DNA of 64,000 bases from assembly GCA_009720755.1 (NCBI GenBank), contig WNKV01000008.1, forward strand, positions 62,001-126,000, read 5' to 3'. The notes beneath the pieces are model-generated. The model saw nothing but the letters and a program-made list of their open reading frames with translations, did no database searches and had not been told where the DNA came from. Position 1 is the stretch's first letter. Every line of letters begins with the position of its first letter. Below, one piece after another: positions 8,341-16,338 of the stretch. This DNA is from Rhodoplanes serenus. Lineage in GTDB: Bacteria; Pseudomonadota; Alphaproteobacteria; Rhizobiales; Xanthobacteraceae. The position numbers were made by a program, and so were the translations under genes.

Positions 8341-10506
8341 TCAGAACCCGATTCCGTGCATCACGGCGCCACCGCCGCCACGCGCCGGGGCAGGCCGTGC
8401 CGCCGTCGCCTGGGCCCGCGACGCCTCGCGCTTCGGCGGAGCCGGACGGGCCTCGCGCTTCGGCTCCGGCTTCTCGCGGCGGGTGGCGACCTCGGGCTTC
8501 TTCTCGCGCGCCGGCCGCTCGGTCTCGGCGTCGCGCTTCGGCTTGGCCGGCTCGAGCGCGGCGAGGCAGTTCTTGATCGGCCGCTGCTGCTGGAGGTCCT
8601 CCACCAAAGCGGCGGTGACACCGATGTCGCCGCGGCCGTGCCCGGTCGACAGCCGGTACGCCTGCAAGGCGCGGCGGGTGGCGTCGTTGAGAACGCCGTT
8701 GTCGTCGCCCTCGTAGCAGCCGAGCCGGCGCAGCTCGATCTGGGCCGACCGGACCACCTCGGCCCCGTCGAGCGGCTTGGCCCTGGCCCGCTCTTGCTCG
8801 ATCCGCAGGGCGGCCTCGCGCTGGGCCTTGGCCTCCGCCTCGGCGGCGGCTTTCTTCTCGGCCTCGGCAGCCTTGGCGTCGGCCTCGGCGGCCGCCTTCG
8901 CGCGCTTCTCCTCCTCGTCGCGGCGACGGGCGGCCTCGCGGTCGGCCTTCTCGCGCTCGGCCGCGGACAGCTTGGCGCGGCGCTCCTCGTCCTCACGCTG
9001 ACGGGCGGCTTCGCGCTGGGCCCTGGCCTCCGCCTCGGCGGCGGCCTTTTTCTCGGCCTCGACGGCCGCCTTGGCGCGCTTCTCCTCCTCCTGCCGCTGA
9101 CGCGCCGCCTCCCGCTCGAAGCGCGCGCGGTCGGCCTCCTCGCGCTTGCGGTCGGCGATCGCCCGCTCGATGATCTCGAGTCGGGTCTGCGCCACCACGG
9201 CGAGCGGCGAGGTCGGGTACTTCTTGATGAAGGCTCGGATGGCGGCCGGATCGGTCGAATCCTGGAGTTTGTCCCAGGCGAGCCGGTCCGGCGACATCGC
9301 CTCCTCGGGCAGTCGCGACGGCGGGGTGGAGCGGTCGAGCGCCGCTACCACGCTGGCCTCGGGCTTGGCGGCGCCGGCGGCCAGCTTGGAGCGCTGCTGC
9401 TTGGCGAGCTCGGCGTAGAAGCCGGTGCCGTGCACGGCGAGGAACGAATCCCAGGCGCTGACGGTGCCGACCCGCTCGGCCAGCTCGTAATCGCCGCGCG
9501 CATCGGCGGCGCTGGCCACCGGCTTGCGCTCTGGCTCCGGCACCAGCGACACGGTGGCGCCACCGAGCGACCCGTAGACGAACGGCTCCTGCCGGTTGTT
9601 GGTGCGCTTGAGCACCTCGTCGCGGACCCGGCCGAGGGCGATGCGGATATCGAGCCCCGGCGTCGTGAGATTGTTGACCAGCGCCTGCGTGAACGGGCTG
9701 TTGCGGCCGGCGCCGTCCTCGGCGGTGGAGCCCGCCTTGGCGGCGTAGGCGACCAGCGTGTCGGTGCCCATCGGCTCGACCTTGGCGAGGCCGTGGGTCA
9801 CCGCCCGGCTGGCGATCTGGCGCTGCATGGTGCGGGCGAACGGGTTGTCGCGGCAGGCATCGAGGATCACCAGCCGCAGCCGGCGGGTCGCCTCGATGGA
9901 GCGGAAGATGCGCTCCAGCGCCACCGCCTCGTCCTCGGCGTCGTAGTCGCTGCGCAGCTTGGCATCGACCGGCACCATGTAGTTGACGCCGCCGACCTCG
10001 ATGCCGTGGCCGGCATAGTAGACGACGGCGACGTCGGCATCGCGGGTGGTGTTGTAGAAATCGCGCAGCGCGCGCTTGAACTCGATGACACCGAGATCGA
10101 GCTTCAGCTCGACCGAATCGAAGTTCGCCTTGCGGAACATCTCGGCGATCGCCGAGGCGTCGTTGAACGGATTGTCGAGCTTGACGACGTTCTGGTACGA
10201 CGAGTTGCCGATGATCAGGGCGGCGCGCTTGTCAGCCTGCGCCGCCCCGGCGACCAGCACGCCGGCCGCCACGATGATCGCCGGCAGCACCAGCGACCGC
10301 CACAGGGATCGCGGAGGGTTCGCGGTCCGGTGTACGAAACGCGACAGCGCGGCACGCGGCTGCTTGTGATCGGGCTTCGCGACCGGCCGCCGAACTGGCG
10401 CCGTCTTCTGCGCTCCGGTGTTCGCTCCGGTCTTCGCCGACGAGACCACAGGAGCCGCGGCCCGCAGGACCTCGGGCAGGACCATGGAGAGCATTTGCCT
10501 GGTCAT
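8341..10506 (-). CDS. Caspase-like (C14) protein with coiled coil and peptidoglycan-binding-like domain
   Basis: This 721-residue protein starts at ATG 10506 with a good site (GGGAGG, 6-nt spacing). It has a basic N terminus, one hydrophobic segment (about 67-91) as signal or anchor, and a caspase-like peptidase fold beginning KRAALIIGNSSYQN. The catalytic dyad is intact: His167 in YYAGHG and Cys218 in LDACRDNP. A long Ala/Glu/Lys/Arg coiled coil follows (roughly 460-580), then a segment like a peptidoglycan-binding domain (RSAQIELRRLGCYEGDDNGV), and a Lys/Pro-rich tail ending GGAVMHGIGF. Bacterial members usually cleave after Arg or Lys; the substrate here is unknown. The long coiled coil suggests a structural or assembly role in the periplasm. 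The ompA-like gene lies upstream on the same strand. Confidence 0.88.
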   Translation of the reverse strand: MTRQMLSMVLPEVLRAAAPVVSSAKTGANTGAQKTAPVRRPVAKPDHKQPRAALSRFVHRTANPPRSLWRSLVLPAIIVAAGVLVAGAAQADKRAALIIGNSSYQNVVKLDNPFNDASAIAEMFRKANFDSVELKLDLGVIEFKRALRDFYNTTRDADVAVVYYAGHGIEVGGVNYMVPVDAKLRSDYDAEDEAVALERIFRSIEATRRLRLVILDACRDNPFARTMQRQIASRAVTHGLAKVEPMGTDTLVAYAAKAGSTAEDGAGRNSPFTQALVNNLTTPGLDIRIALGRVRDEVLKRTNNRQEPFVYGSLGGATVSLVPEPERKPVASAADARGDYELAERVGTVSAWDSFLAVHGTGFYAELAKQQRSKLAAGAAKPEASVVAALDRSTPPSRLPEEAMSPDRLAWDKLQDSTDPAAIRAFIKKYPTSPLAVVAQTRLEIIERAIADRKREEADRARFEREAARQRQEEEKRAKAAVEAEKKAAAEAEARAQREAARQREDEERRAKLSAAEREKADREAARRRDEEEKRAKAAAEADAKAAEAEKKAAAEAEAKAQREAALRIEQERARAKPLDGAEVVRSAQIELRRLGCYEGDDNGVLNDATRRALQAYRLSTGHGRGDIGVTAALVEDLQQQRPIKNCLAALEPAKPKRDAETERPAREKKPEVATRREKPEPKREARPAPPKREASRAQATAARPAPARGGGGAVMHGIGF

Positions 10507-10718
10507 CTGTCGCCTCCCGCGTCCCGTCACCACCGCTCCACTCTTCGCTGCTCCCGGGAGCTTCGGGCCGTTCGTCGAACGCAGGGCCGGCTGGCCATGA
10601 ACGAAATTATACGCTTGGTCGATGTCCCTGGCAATTTCGACCGCCCGGCGCGGCGCGTCGCATTCGCATGTCATCGACTCGAGCCATATCGACTTCGTAT
10701 ATCAGGCTGATATCGAGG

Positions 10719-10744
10719 CCGGACGCCGCGCCGGCGGCGTCCGG
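10719..10744 (-). terminator. GC-rich hairpin downstream of the OmpA-family gene
   Basis: Arms CCGGACGCCGC (10719-10729) and GCGGCGTCCGG (10734-10744) pair over 11 bp with a 4-nt loop, 14 bp past the stop of the minus-strand OmpA-family gene. No T tract follows, so it may be a weak or Rho-assisted terminator or an RNA-stabilising stem. Confidence 0.5.
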
Positions 10745-10757
10745 TCCGCGATGTCCC

Positions 10758-11408
10758 TCACCGGGCCGCCGACTGCTTGACCTCAAGATTGACGATCTGC
10801 ACCCGGCGGTTCTCGGCCGCGAAGGGCTGCTCGGGCTTCTTGAGCTGCTCCTTGCCGTAGCCGGCCGTCACTAGGCTCTCCTCGGGAAGCTGGAAGCGGT
10901 CGAGCAGGAAGCGCTTCACCGCCGTGGCACGACGCTCCGAGAGCTTCTGATTGTACTCCTCGCCGCCCTTGGCGTCGGTGTGGCCGCCGAGCAGGAAGGT
11001 GCTGCCGCGCAGATCTGGGTTGCTCAGCGCCTTGCCGAGCTCCATCAGATCAGGAACGGCGCGCTGGACGATCTCGGCCGAATTGTAGTCGAAGTAGATC
11101 TCCAGATCGATCTTCTGCTTGTCCTTGGCGATGTCGGCCACCTTGGTGCGCTCGTCGAGCGTCAGCGCCCGGGTCTTGCCGCGGATGGTCTGAAGGAACT
11201 TCTGGTCCTCCATCTGCTTCGGCGTGGTGGTGAGGCCGCGGGTCTTCGGCGCCGGCTTGAGCGCGTTGAGAATATCGCTCTCGGTCGGCCGCTGCTGCGC
11301 GAACGCCGACGGGGCGGTCGCGACGAGAGCGCCGGCGACCAGGACCGACGCGACCGCCGCCCCGATCCTCTGCCATCTGCTCTGCCATCGTGTCAGAACG
11401 TGTGTCAT
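10758..11408 (-). CDS. OmpA-family peptidoglycan-binding outer membrane protein
   Basis: The 216-residue protein has a signal peptide (about 1-37, ending SAFAQQ) and a C-terminal OmpA domain that holds peptidoglycan. The signature is seen as IYFDYNSAEI, LLGGHTDAKGGEEYN and KLSERRATAVKRFLL, ending in NRRVQIVNLEV. The central part (about 45-105) has no obvious domain. The start at ATG 11408 has the site CGGAGGAACC; the longer ORF adds 30 non-signal residues. It lies 251 bp upstream of the caspase-like gene on the same strand and may be part of the same envelope cluster. There is no N-terminal beta barrel, so it is probably periplasmic or lipid-free and wall-attached. Confidence 0.85.
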   Translation of the reverse strand: MTHVLTRWQSRWQRIGAAVASVLVAGALVATAPSAFAQQRPTESDILNALKPAPKTRGLTTTPKQMEDQKFLQTIRGKTRALTLDERTKVADIAKDKQKIDLEIYFDYNSAEIVQRAVPDLMELGKALSNPDLRGSTFLLGGHTDAKGGEEYNQKLSERRATAVKRFLLDRFQLPEESLVTAGYGKEQLKKPEQPFAAENRRVQIVNLEVKQSAAR

Positions 11409-11831
11409 CTCGGTTCCTCCGGCTTCGCCCTGAGTGTCTTCTACCTGTCGGGATAGAGAGTAGAGCGAACGGGGCCCTGGGACTGTGAGCAATGTCACGC
11501 AGCCTACGCTCCACGTCGACGACCCGCCAAGACACTCACGGGTTTGTGACCCTTTCTCCCGGGAGTTGGTGAATCCAGAAGATCACCGGGTTCGATCGGC
11601 ACCTTGCGGGCGATCAATTCGGCCCGCTATTTCGACCGTTGGCATTTCGACCAGCAGGCATTTCGGCCACCAGAACGAGGGCGAGCCTCCGGGCGGCGCC
11701 TGACGGCCAGGGCGTCGACGAACGGACGGAAGCGGGCCGAGGCGGGAGCAGCGGAGGGGGCCGAAAGCGGCCGCATCACTCGGCCGCTGCCGAGGGCGGC
11801 ATCGGGCCATCGGTCTTCCCGCAACGACGAA
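11409..11831. other. Intergenic region without a recognisable gene
   Basis: Open frames here are short and of poor quality on both strands. Around 11629-11663 the motif ATTTCGACC/ATTTCGG recurs three times at 15-16 bp spacing. The segment 11420-11560 is the likely promoter area of the OmpA-family gene. Confidence 0.45.
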
Positions 11832-11859
11832 AGCCCGGCCTTCGCGGAAAGGCCGGGCT
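11832..11859 (-). terminator. Terminator hairpin of the two-barrel outer membrane protein gene
   Basis: Arms AGCCCGGCCTT (11832-11842) and AAGGCCGGGCT (11849-11859) pair perfectly with a 6-nt loop. It lies 67 bp downstream of the minus-strand stop at 11926. The minus-strand tail is short (TTT), so strength is uncertain. Confidence 0.6.
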
Positions 11860-11925
11860 TCCTTCGGTGACGCGGTCGGGTTTGGCGGCGACCGCGCCGA
11901 GCCTTCGACGATCCGTGCTCGGACG

Positions 11926-13860
11926 TCAGTACTTGGCCATCACCGGCACCGGGGCCGGCGAGAAGCGATAGTTGATACCGACCCGGGCGAGACCGCCGCG
12001 CTCGCGGGCGTCCACCTGGAGGTTGTTGTCGACAACGTAACGATCGGTACCGAGGTTGTAATAGAGATACTCGGCCTTGGCCGACACGCTCGCCGTGATC
12101 GCATACTCGGCGCCCAGACCCACGGTCCAGCCGCCCGCCGTCTGGCTCGACCCGTTGACCGGGCCGGTGGCCGGGCCGGCCGGGTTGCCGAAGATCGACG
12201 GATTGAACACCGTCTGCTGGGTGACTTCAGCGGCCGCAAAGCCGCCCTTGGCATAGAACAGGGTCCGCTCCCACGTGTAGCCGACCCGACCCGTGAGAGT
12301 GGCGAACCAGTCCATGTGGGTCTCGCAGGAGAAGAAGAACGCATTCGGGCACCCCGTCGCACCCTTGGCGTTGCTCCACGCGATGTCGCCTTCGAGGCCG
12401 AGCACCCAGCGGCCGAACTGCCAGTTGTAGCCGGCCTGACCGCCGAGCAGCGCACCGGCATATTTCGGCTCGGTGCTGGTGCCGACGAGATAATCGAAGT
12501 CGGTCTTGCCCCAGATGGTGCCGGCGTGGACACCGACATAGAGGCCCTGCCACGACACCGGCATCGCGACCGGCACCGGCGGCGCCTTGAACACCGGGCT
12601 CTTGCCGTTCAGCGCGACTTGCGGCAGCGGCGCCGCCTCCGGCATGAACTGATAGCGCAGACCGGTGTTGAGGGTCCAGCCGTCGATATTCTCGCCGAAG
12701 CGATAATCGCCGCGGACGTAACCGAGCCACCCGGTGTTGAGCACCTGGGCCGCGAGGCCGGCGGACACCTGGCCGTAGGTCCCGACGCGATCCGTGGTGA
12801 GCACGCCGGTGATCGGCACGTTCAGCACCGGGGCGATGGCGAACCGGGTGTTCACGTCGCCCGCGAACTCATGGAAGATGCTGCCGGTCACGAACGGCTG
12901 CACAGCCGCGTAAGGCGTCACGATATTGGTGCCGACCCGGACGCTGGCGCGGCCGAGCTCGCTCTTGATGTCGTCGATCTGCACCGAGCCGGGCAGCGAC
13001 AGGCCGGGCAGGACCGTGAACAGCGTGCCCGACACATCGAGCGGATCGACCGTCACACGCGAGTAAGTGAAGCCGGCCGACGGCTCGATGAACCAGTTGT
13101 TCGGCAGCGCGAAATTGTAGCCGACATTGCCGCCGACCGACCAGCCACGGGCATTGAAGTTCTGACCGAACAGGCCGTTGGCCGGATCGCTCAGGTTCAT
13201 GTTGTAGAAGTCCCACCGCACCAGCAGGTCGGCGAAGAAGCCGCCCTTGGTCACCGCGAGATAGCTGCCCAAGAACGGAATCTGCGTGTTTCCGGAGAAG
13301 GTGCCGCCGAGGCTCTTGTCGCGCGACTGGGACTCCATGTAGCCGACCGTGGCGCCGGCGTGCACGTTCCAGCCGTCCCAGTTCAGCTTCGCGATGTCAC
13401 GACCGACCTGGTAGCCGATGAAGTCCTGACGGGTCGTCGTGGCGCAGTTCACGCTGCCCGGAACCGGCGTGCCGGCCAGCGCAAGGGTGGTCACGCCGGT
13501 GTTCTGAGTCTCCACCGAACCGCCGACAACCCGTCCCCAGACGCCCCCGCCGTTCTCGCCGGGCGCCGGATTGGCCGGGCTGCTGACGAAGGCCGAGCCG
13601 GTCTGCGCCTGGAACACCGTCGTAGCGGTGTTGAGCACTGACACGAGCGAATTGACCGCCCCACCCTGCGCGAGCGGAACGAACTGGGAGGGATCGAAGC
13701 CCCCCACGCGCGGCAGCGTGTTGTTGCACGCCGTCGGCGTCGCCGGTAGCTGCTGAGCCAGCGCACCCGACGACACGACGAGACCGACCAGAAGGGCCGA
13801 GCTGCCGAGAAGAATGGATTTCCGATCGAAGCGCCGCGGCGCCGAAATGGTCTTTTGCAT
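11926..13860 (-). CDS. Outer membrane protein with two beta-barrel domains (autotransporter-like plus opacity porin)
   Basis: The 644-residue protein begins at ATG 13860, followed by a signal peptide (to about residue 36, SGALAQ). Residues about 105-420 resemble an autotransporter-type barrel: it opens VWGRVVGG and continues with alternating strands such as WNVHAGATVGYMES and GWSVGGNVGYNFALP. A short linker (VALNGKSPVFKAPPVPV) leads to a second, Omp25/opacity-type barrel from about 445 (WQGLYVGVHAGTIWG) to the end, ARVGINYRFSPAPVPVMAKY. The AKY tail is typical of Bradyrhizobium-group opacity proteins. The natural reading is a fusion of two barrels in one chain, which is unusual. The gene is monocistronic, with a terminator behind and a long AT-richer leader in front. 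Confidence 0.85.
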   Translation of the reverse strand: MQKTISAPRRFDRKSILLGSSALLVGLVVSSGALAQQLPATPTACNNTLPRVGGFDPSQFVPLAQGGAVNSLVSVLNTATTVFQAQTGSAFVSSPANPAPGENGGGVWGRVVGGSVETQNTGVTTLALAGTPVPGSVNCATTTRQDFIGYQVGRDIAKLNWDGWNVHAGATVGYMESQSRDKSLGGTFSGNTQIPFLGSYLAVTKGGFFADLLVRWDFYNMNLSDPANGLFGQNFNARGWSVGGNVGYNFALPNNWFIEPSAGFTYSRVTVDPLDVSGTLFTVLPGLSLPGSVQIDDIKSELGRASVRVGTNIVTPYAAVQPFVTGSIFHEFAGDVNTRFAIAPVLNVPITGVLTTDRVGTYGQVSAGLAAQVLNTGWLGYVRGDYRFGENIDGWTLNTGLRYQFMPEAAPLPQVALNGKSPVFKAPPVPVAMPVSWQGLYVGVHAGTIWGKTDFDYLVGTSTEPKYAGALLGGQAGYNWQFGRWVLGLEGDIAWSNAKGATGCPNAFFFSCETHMDWFATLTGRVGYTWERTLFYAKGGFAAAEVTQQTVFNPSIFGNPAGPATGPVNGSSQTAGGWTVGLGAEYAITASVSAKAEYLYYNLGTDRYVVDNNLQVDARERGGLARVGINYRFSPAPVPVMAKY

Positions 13861-14410
13861 TGCCGTCCCCCCGTCCCCCGACGAAGTCGCCAACTGAAAA
13901 TTCTCGATTCCAATTAAGCAGGAACTCGCCTTGCCGGGAACACAAACGAGCCACTCCACAGCCTCAACCGGACGTTTTGAGATCCGCGTGTGCCGATTCC
14001 GCAACACACCAGAGGGGCGAAACGAGGGGTCAGGGGCAGGTATCGACCACCGAAACGCCAGATCAGATGACCTGATTAGGTCTGGCTATGTCGTTCGGGC
14101 GAGAACAGTGACGCCCGGCACCCGGCAGGGGCCTCGAATCGAGTAGCACCGGGCACGCGCTCGCCGGGGCCACCGTTTCAGGCGGTGAACCAGCCAAGCG
14201 CTCGACCCGCACTGTGATCATTTCCAGCGGGAAATGAATAATCATGGTGGCCGGAGGAGCAGCGTTCCATCCGAGCTTCGGAACCCCCCGCGAACGATAC
14301 ACGAGAGAAATAGATGATAAGCACAACGCATAGTGCGGCCGCCGGGACCTGATCAGGCCCGGCCCTCGGCGACGCCGGACACCCGTTCGGCTCCAGGGCC
14401 GAACGGTCGC
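13861..14410. other. Long intergenic region, relatively AT-rich, no gene seen
   Basis: These 550 bp separate two minus-strand genes. The part near 13900-13925 (minus strand, TTAATT upstream of the start at 13860) is the likely promoter of the two-barrel protein gene. A small minus ORF at 14063-14326 has no family match or good start and was not called. An 8-bp inverted repeat lies at 14218-14237. Confidence 0.5.
14218..14237. promoter_or_regulatory. Perfect 8-bp inverted repeat, possible operator
   Basis: TCATTTCC (14218-14225) and GGAAATGA (14230-14237) are separated by 4 bp within an AT-richer stretch of intergenic DNA. The dyad looks like a dimer-binding site. No regulator can be assigned from sequence alone. 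Confidence 0.4.
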
Positions 14411-15991
14411 TCAGCGCACCCCGTAGCTCTCGAATTCCTGGGCAACCGTCGGGTCGAGCCCCTTGGCGCGATCGATGTCGGCATTGCCGCCGCTGCGGTC
14501 GCCCTTGCGCAGCTTGGCCTTGCCGCGGCCGAACAGCGCCGAGGCCATGCGCGGGTTCATCCGCAGCGCCTGGTCGTAGTCGGCGATCGCCTTGTCGACA
14601 TCGCCGAGCTTGAGGTGGACGAGGCCGCGGCTGTCGAGGGCGTCCGGATATTGCGGCTTGAGCCGCAGCGCCTCGTTGCAGTCCGACAGGGCGGCGTCGA
14701 GCTGCTCCAGCACCGCGCGGCTGAAGCAGCGGTTGTTGAAGGCTTCGGGATCATTGGGATTGAACCGGATCGCCTGGCCGAAGTCCTCGGCCGCCATGGC
14801 GTATTCACGCCGCTCCGCCCAGGCCTGGCCGCGCTTGTAATAGGCGTCGGCGTCGCGCGGGTCGCGGTCGAGCCGGGCATCGAGATCGCGGATCACCTGG
14901 TCGCGGGCGACCGGCCGCTCGGCCACCGGCGGGGACGGCGGCCGCACCGGCTCCGGCGTCACCGCGGGCGGCGGGGGCGGAGGCGGCGGCGTGTAGGTGG
15001 AGACCTGCGGCGGGCGCGGCGGCTCGGGCGTCACTGCCGGCGGCGGCGGGGGTGGCGGGGGCGGGCGCACCGGCTCGGGCGTCACCACCGGGGTCGGGGG
15101 CGGCGCCACGCTGCCGCCGGGCGCCCGCGAGAAGAAGAACTCCTCCACCAGCGACGACGACACCCACGGCACCTGCTCGTTCTTGGAAGCGCGCGACACC
15201 CCCATCCGGGTGTTGTTGAAGATCGCCTCGGCATTGAGGGCGGGCGAACGCATCTCCTTCAGAAGCTCGGCCACGAACAGGCTGTTCTCGCCGTCGGACT
15301 CGTTGGCCACCTTGTCGGTGGCGGCCGCGTACATGGCGAGCGTGCCGGCCGGCGCCGCCAGCGAGGCGAGGCCGGCCGAGAAGCCGCGGAAGCGCCGCTC
15401 GAACGGATTGCGGCGGGCAGCGTCGACGATCACCACCTTCACGGTGGCGCCGGCACTGTTCATGTCGGCGAGGATCGACTCGATGCTCACGCCGTCGCGC
15501 CGGACCTCACCCTCGGTCCAGATCTGGGCATCCACCGGGATGATGTAGGACTGCTTGCCGGTCTGGATGCCGTAGCCGCTGAAGAACAGAAGCGCGGCCG
15601 AGCCGGGCCTGATCTTGGCCCGGAAGGCGTCGAGCGCCGTCTTGAGCTTCTGCTTGGTCAGGTCCTCGCCGGTCGACACGTCGAAGCCGGCGCGGCGCAG
15701 CTCCTCGGCGATGGCGCGGGCATCCTTGATGGGCTGGGCGAGCGGACGGTTGTCGTCCGGATAGGTGGCGTTGCCGATCACCAGCGCGACCCGCCCGCCG
15801 CCGGCGCCCGCCTGGGCGAGCCGCAGCCCCGTGGGCGCCTCGCCGCCGCGTGCGACCGCGGCGCCCGATGGAGCCGAGGCGATCGACCCTGTCTCGGCCA
15901 CGGCGGTGACGGGAGCCGGCGCCTCGGCGCGGGCCGCGATCGGAACCAGGCAGGCGAGCAGCAGAACGACGGCAGGAACCCAGTGCTTCAT
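14411..15991 (-). CDS. Caspase-like pseudo-protease with proline-rich linker and TPR repeats
   Basis: This 526-residue secreted protein starts at ATG 15991 with a signal peptide (about 1-23). Residues 66-300 form a caspase-like fold (RVALVIGNATYPDDNRPLAQ), but both catalytic positions are changed. YYAGHG is replaced by FFSGYG with Tyr140 in place of His, and DACRDNP by DAARRNP with Ala192 in place of Cys. A proline-rich linker (about 305-375, with PPPPP runs and VTPEPVRP repeats) leads to three or four TPR repeats (about 385-515). The family fold is clear; loss of protease activity is inferred. TPRs suggest a scaffold role. It lies about 4 kb upstream of the active-looking caspase gene on the same strand, with two outer-membrane-type genes between. 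Confidence 0.88.
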   Translation of the reverse strand: MKHWVPAVVLLLACLVPIAARAEAPAPVTAVAETGSIASAPSGAAVARGGEAPTGLRLAQAGAGGGRVALVIGNATYPDDNRPLAQPIKDARAIAEELRRAGFDVSTGEDLTKQKLKTALDAFRAKIRPGSAALLFFSGYGIQTGKQSYIIPVDAQIWTEGEVRRDGVSIESILADMNSAGATVKVVIVDAARRNPFERRFRGFSAGLASLAAPAGTLAMYAAATDKVANESDGENSLFVAELLKEMRSPALNAEAIFNNTRMGVSRASKNEQVPWVSSSLVEEFFFSRAPGGSVAPPPTPVVTPEPVRPPPPPPPPPAVTPEPPRPPQVSTYTPPPPPPPPAVTPEPVRPPSPPVAERPVARDQVIRDLDARLDRDPRDADAYYKRGQAWAERREYAMAAEDFGQAIRFNPNDPEAFNNRCFSRAVLEQLDAALSDCNEALRLKPQYPDALDSRGLVHLKLGDVDKAIADYDQALRMNPRMASALFGRGKAKLRKGDRSGGNADIDRAKGLDPTVAQEFESYGVR

Positions 15992-16338
15992 GACCGGACC
16001 TCGCGCCGCGGATGCGAGGCTCGCGCGCACGGGCGAGCGCACCGGATCGCGGCTGTGGGAGCAACGTCTGCGCCCAGAAACTGCGCGCAGACACCTTAGT
16101 TACCTCCCCTTGCAATCTCAATACACCCGCGCTCGCACGCTTCCTGGGCTCGCCGTCCCGGCGCGCACCCCCTCTGCCGGCCCGCGGCATCGTGACCGCC
16201 CGCCGGGCGCCGCGGCCGGCCCGTGCGGCCAAAAAACCGCCCAGCTTGACAGGTCTTTCCGTGGTCTCGCACGTTGTCACAGCACGGACGCGACCCCGAC
16301 CCCCGAAACACCCCCGCGTCGCGCCGCAGGACTTGGGA
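15992..16338. other. Divergent intergenic region between pseudo-caspase and hopanoid methylase genes
   Basis: These 347 bp hold no supportable gene. The open frame upstream of hpnP extends to 16012, but its residues are low-complexity and do not belong to the family. TTGACA at about 16246-16251 lies 90 bp before the hpnP start and may be part of its promoter. Confidence 0.4.

Noticed and set aside
14063-14326. 87-codon minus-strand ORF upstream of the two-barrel protein gene
   Set aside because: Composition is irregular, no ribosome binding site is evident and it overlaps an inverted repeat and likely control DNA.
16012-16338. N-terminal extension of the hopanoid methylase ORF
   Set aside because: The 109 extra residues are low-complexity and absent from the family; ATG 16339 has a proper site and aligns with known starts.
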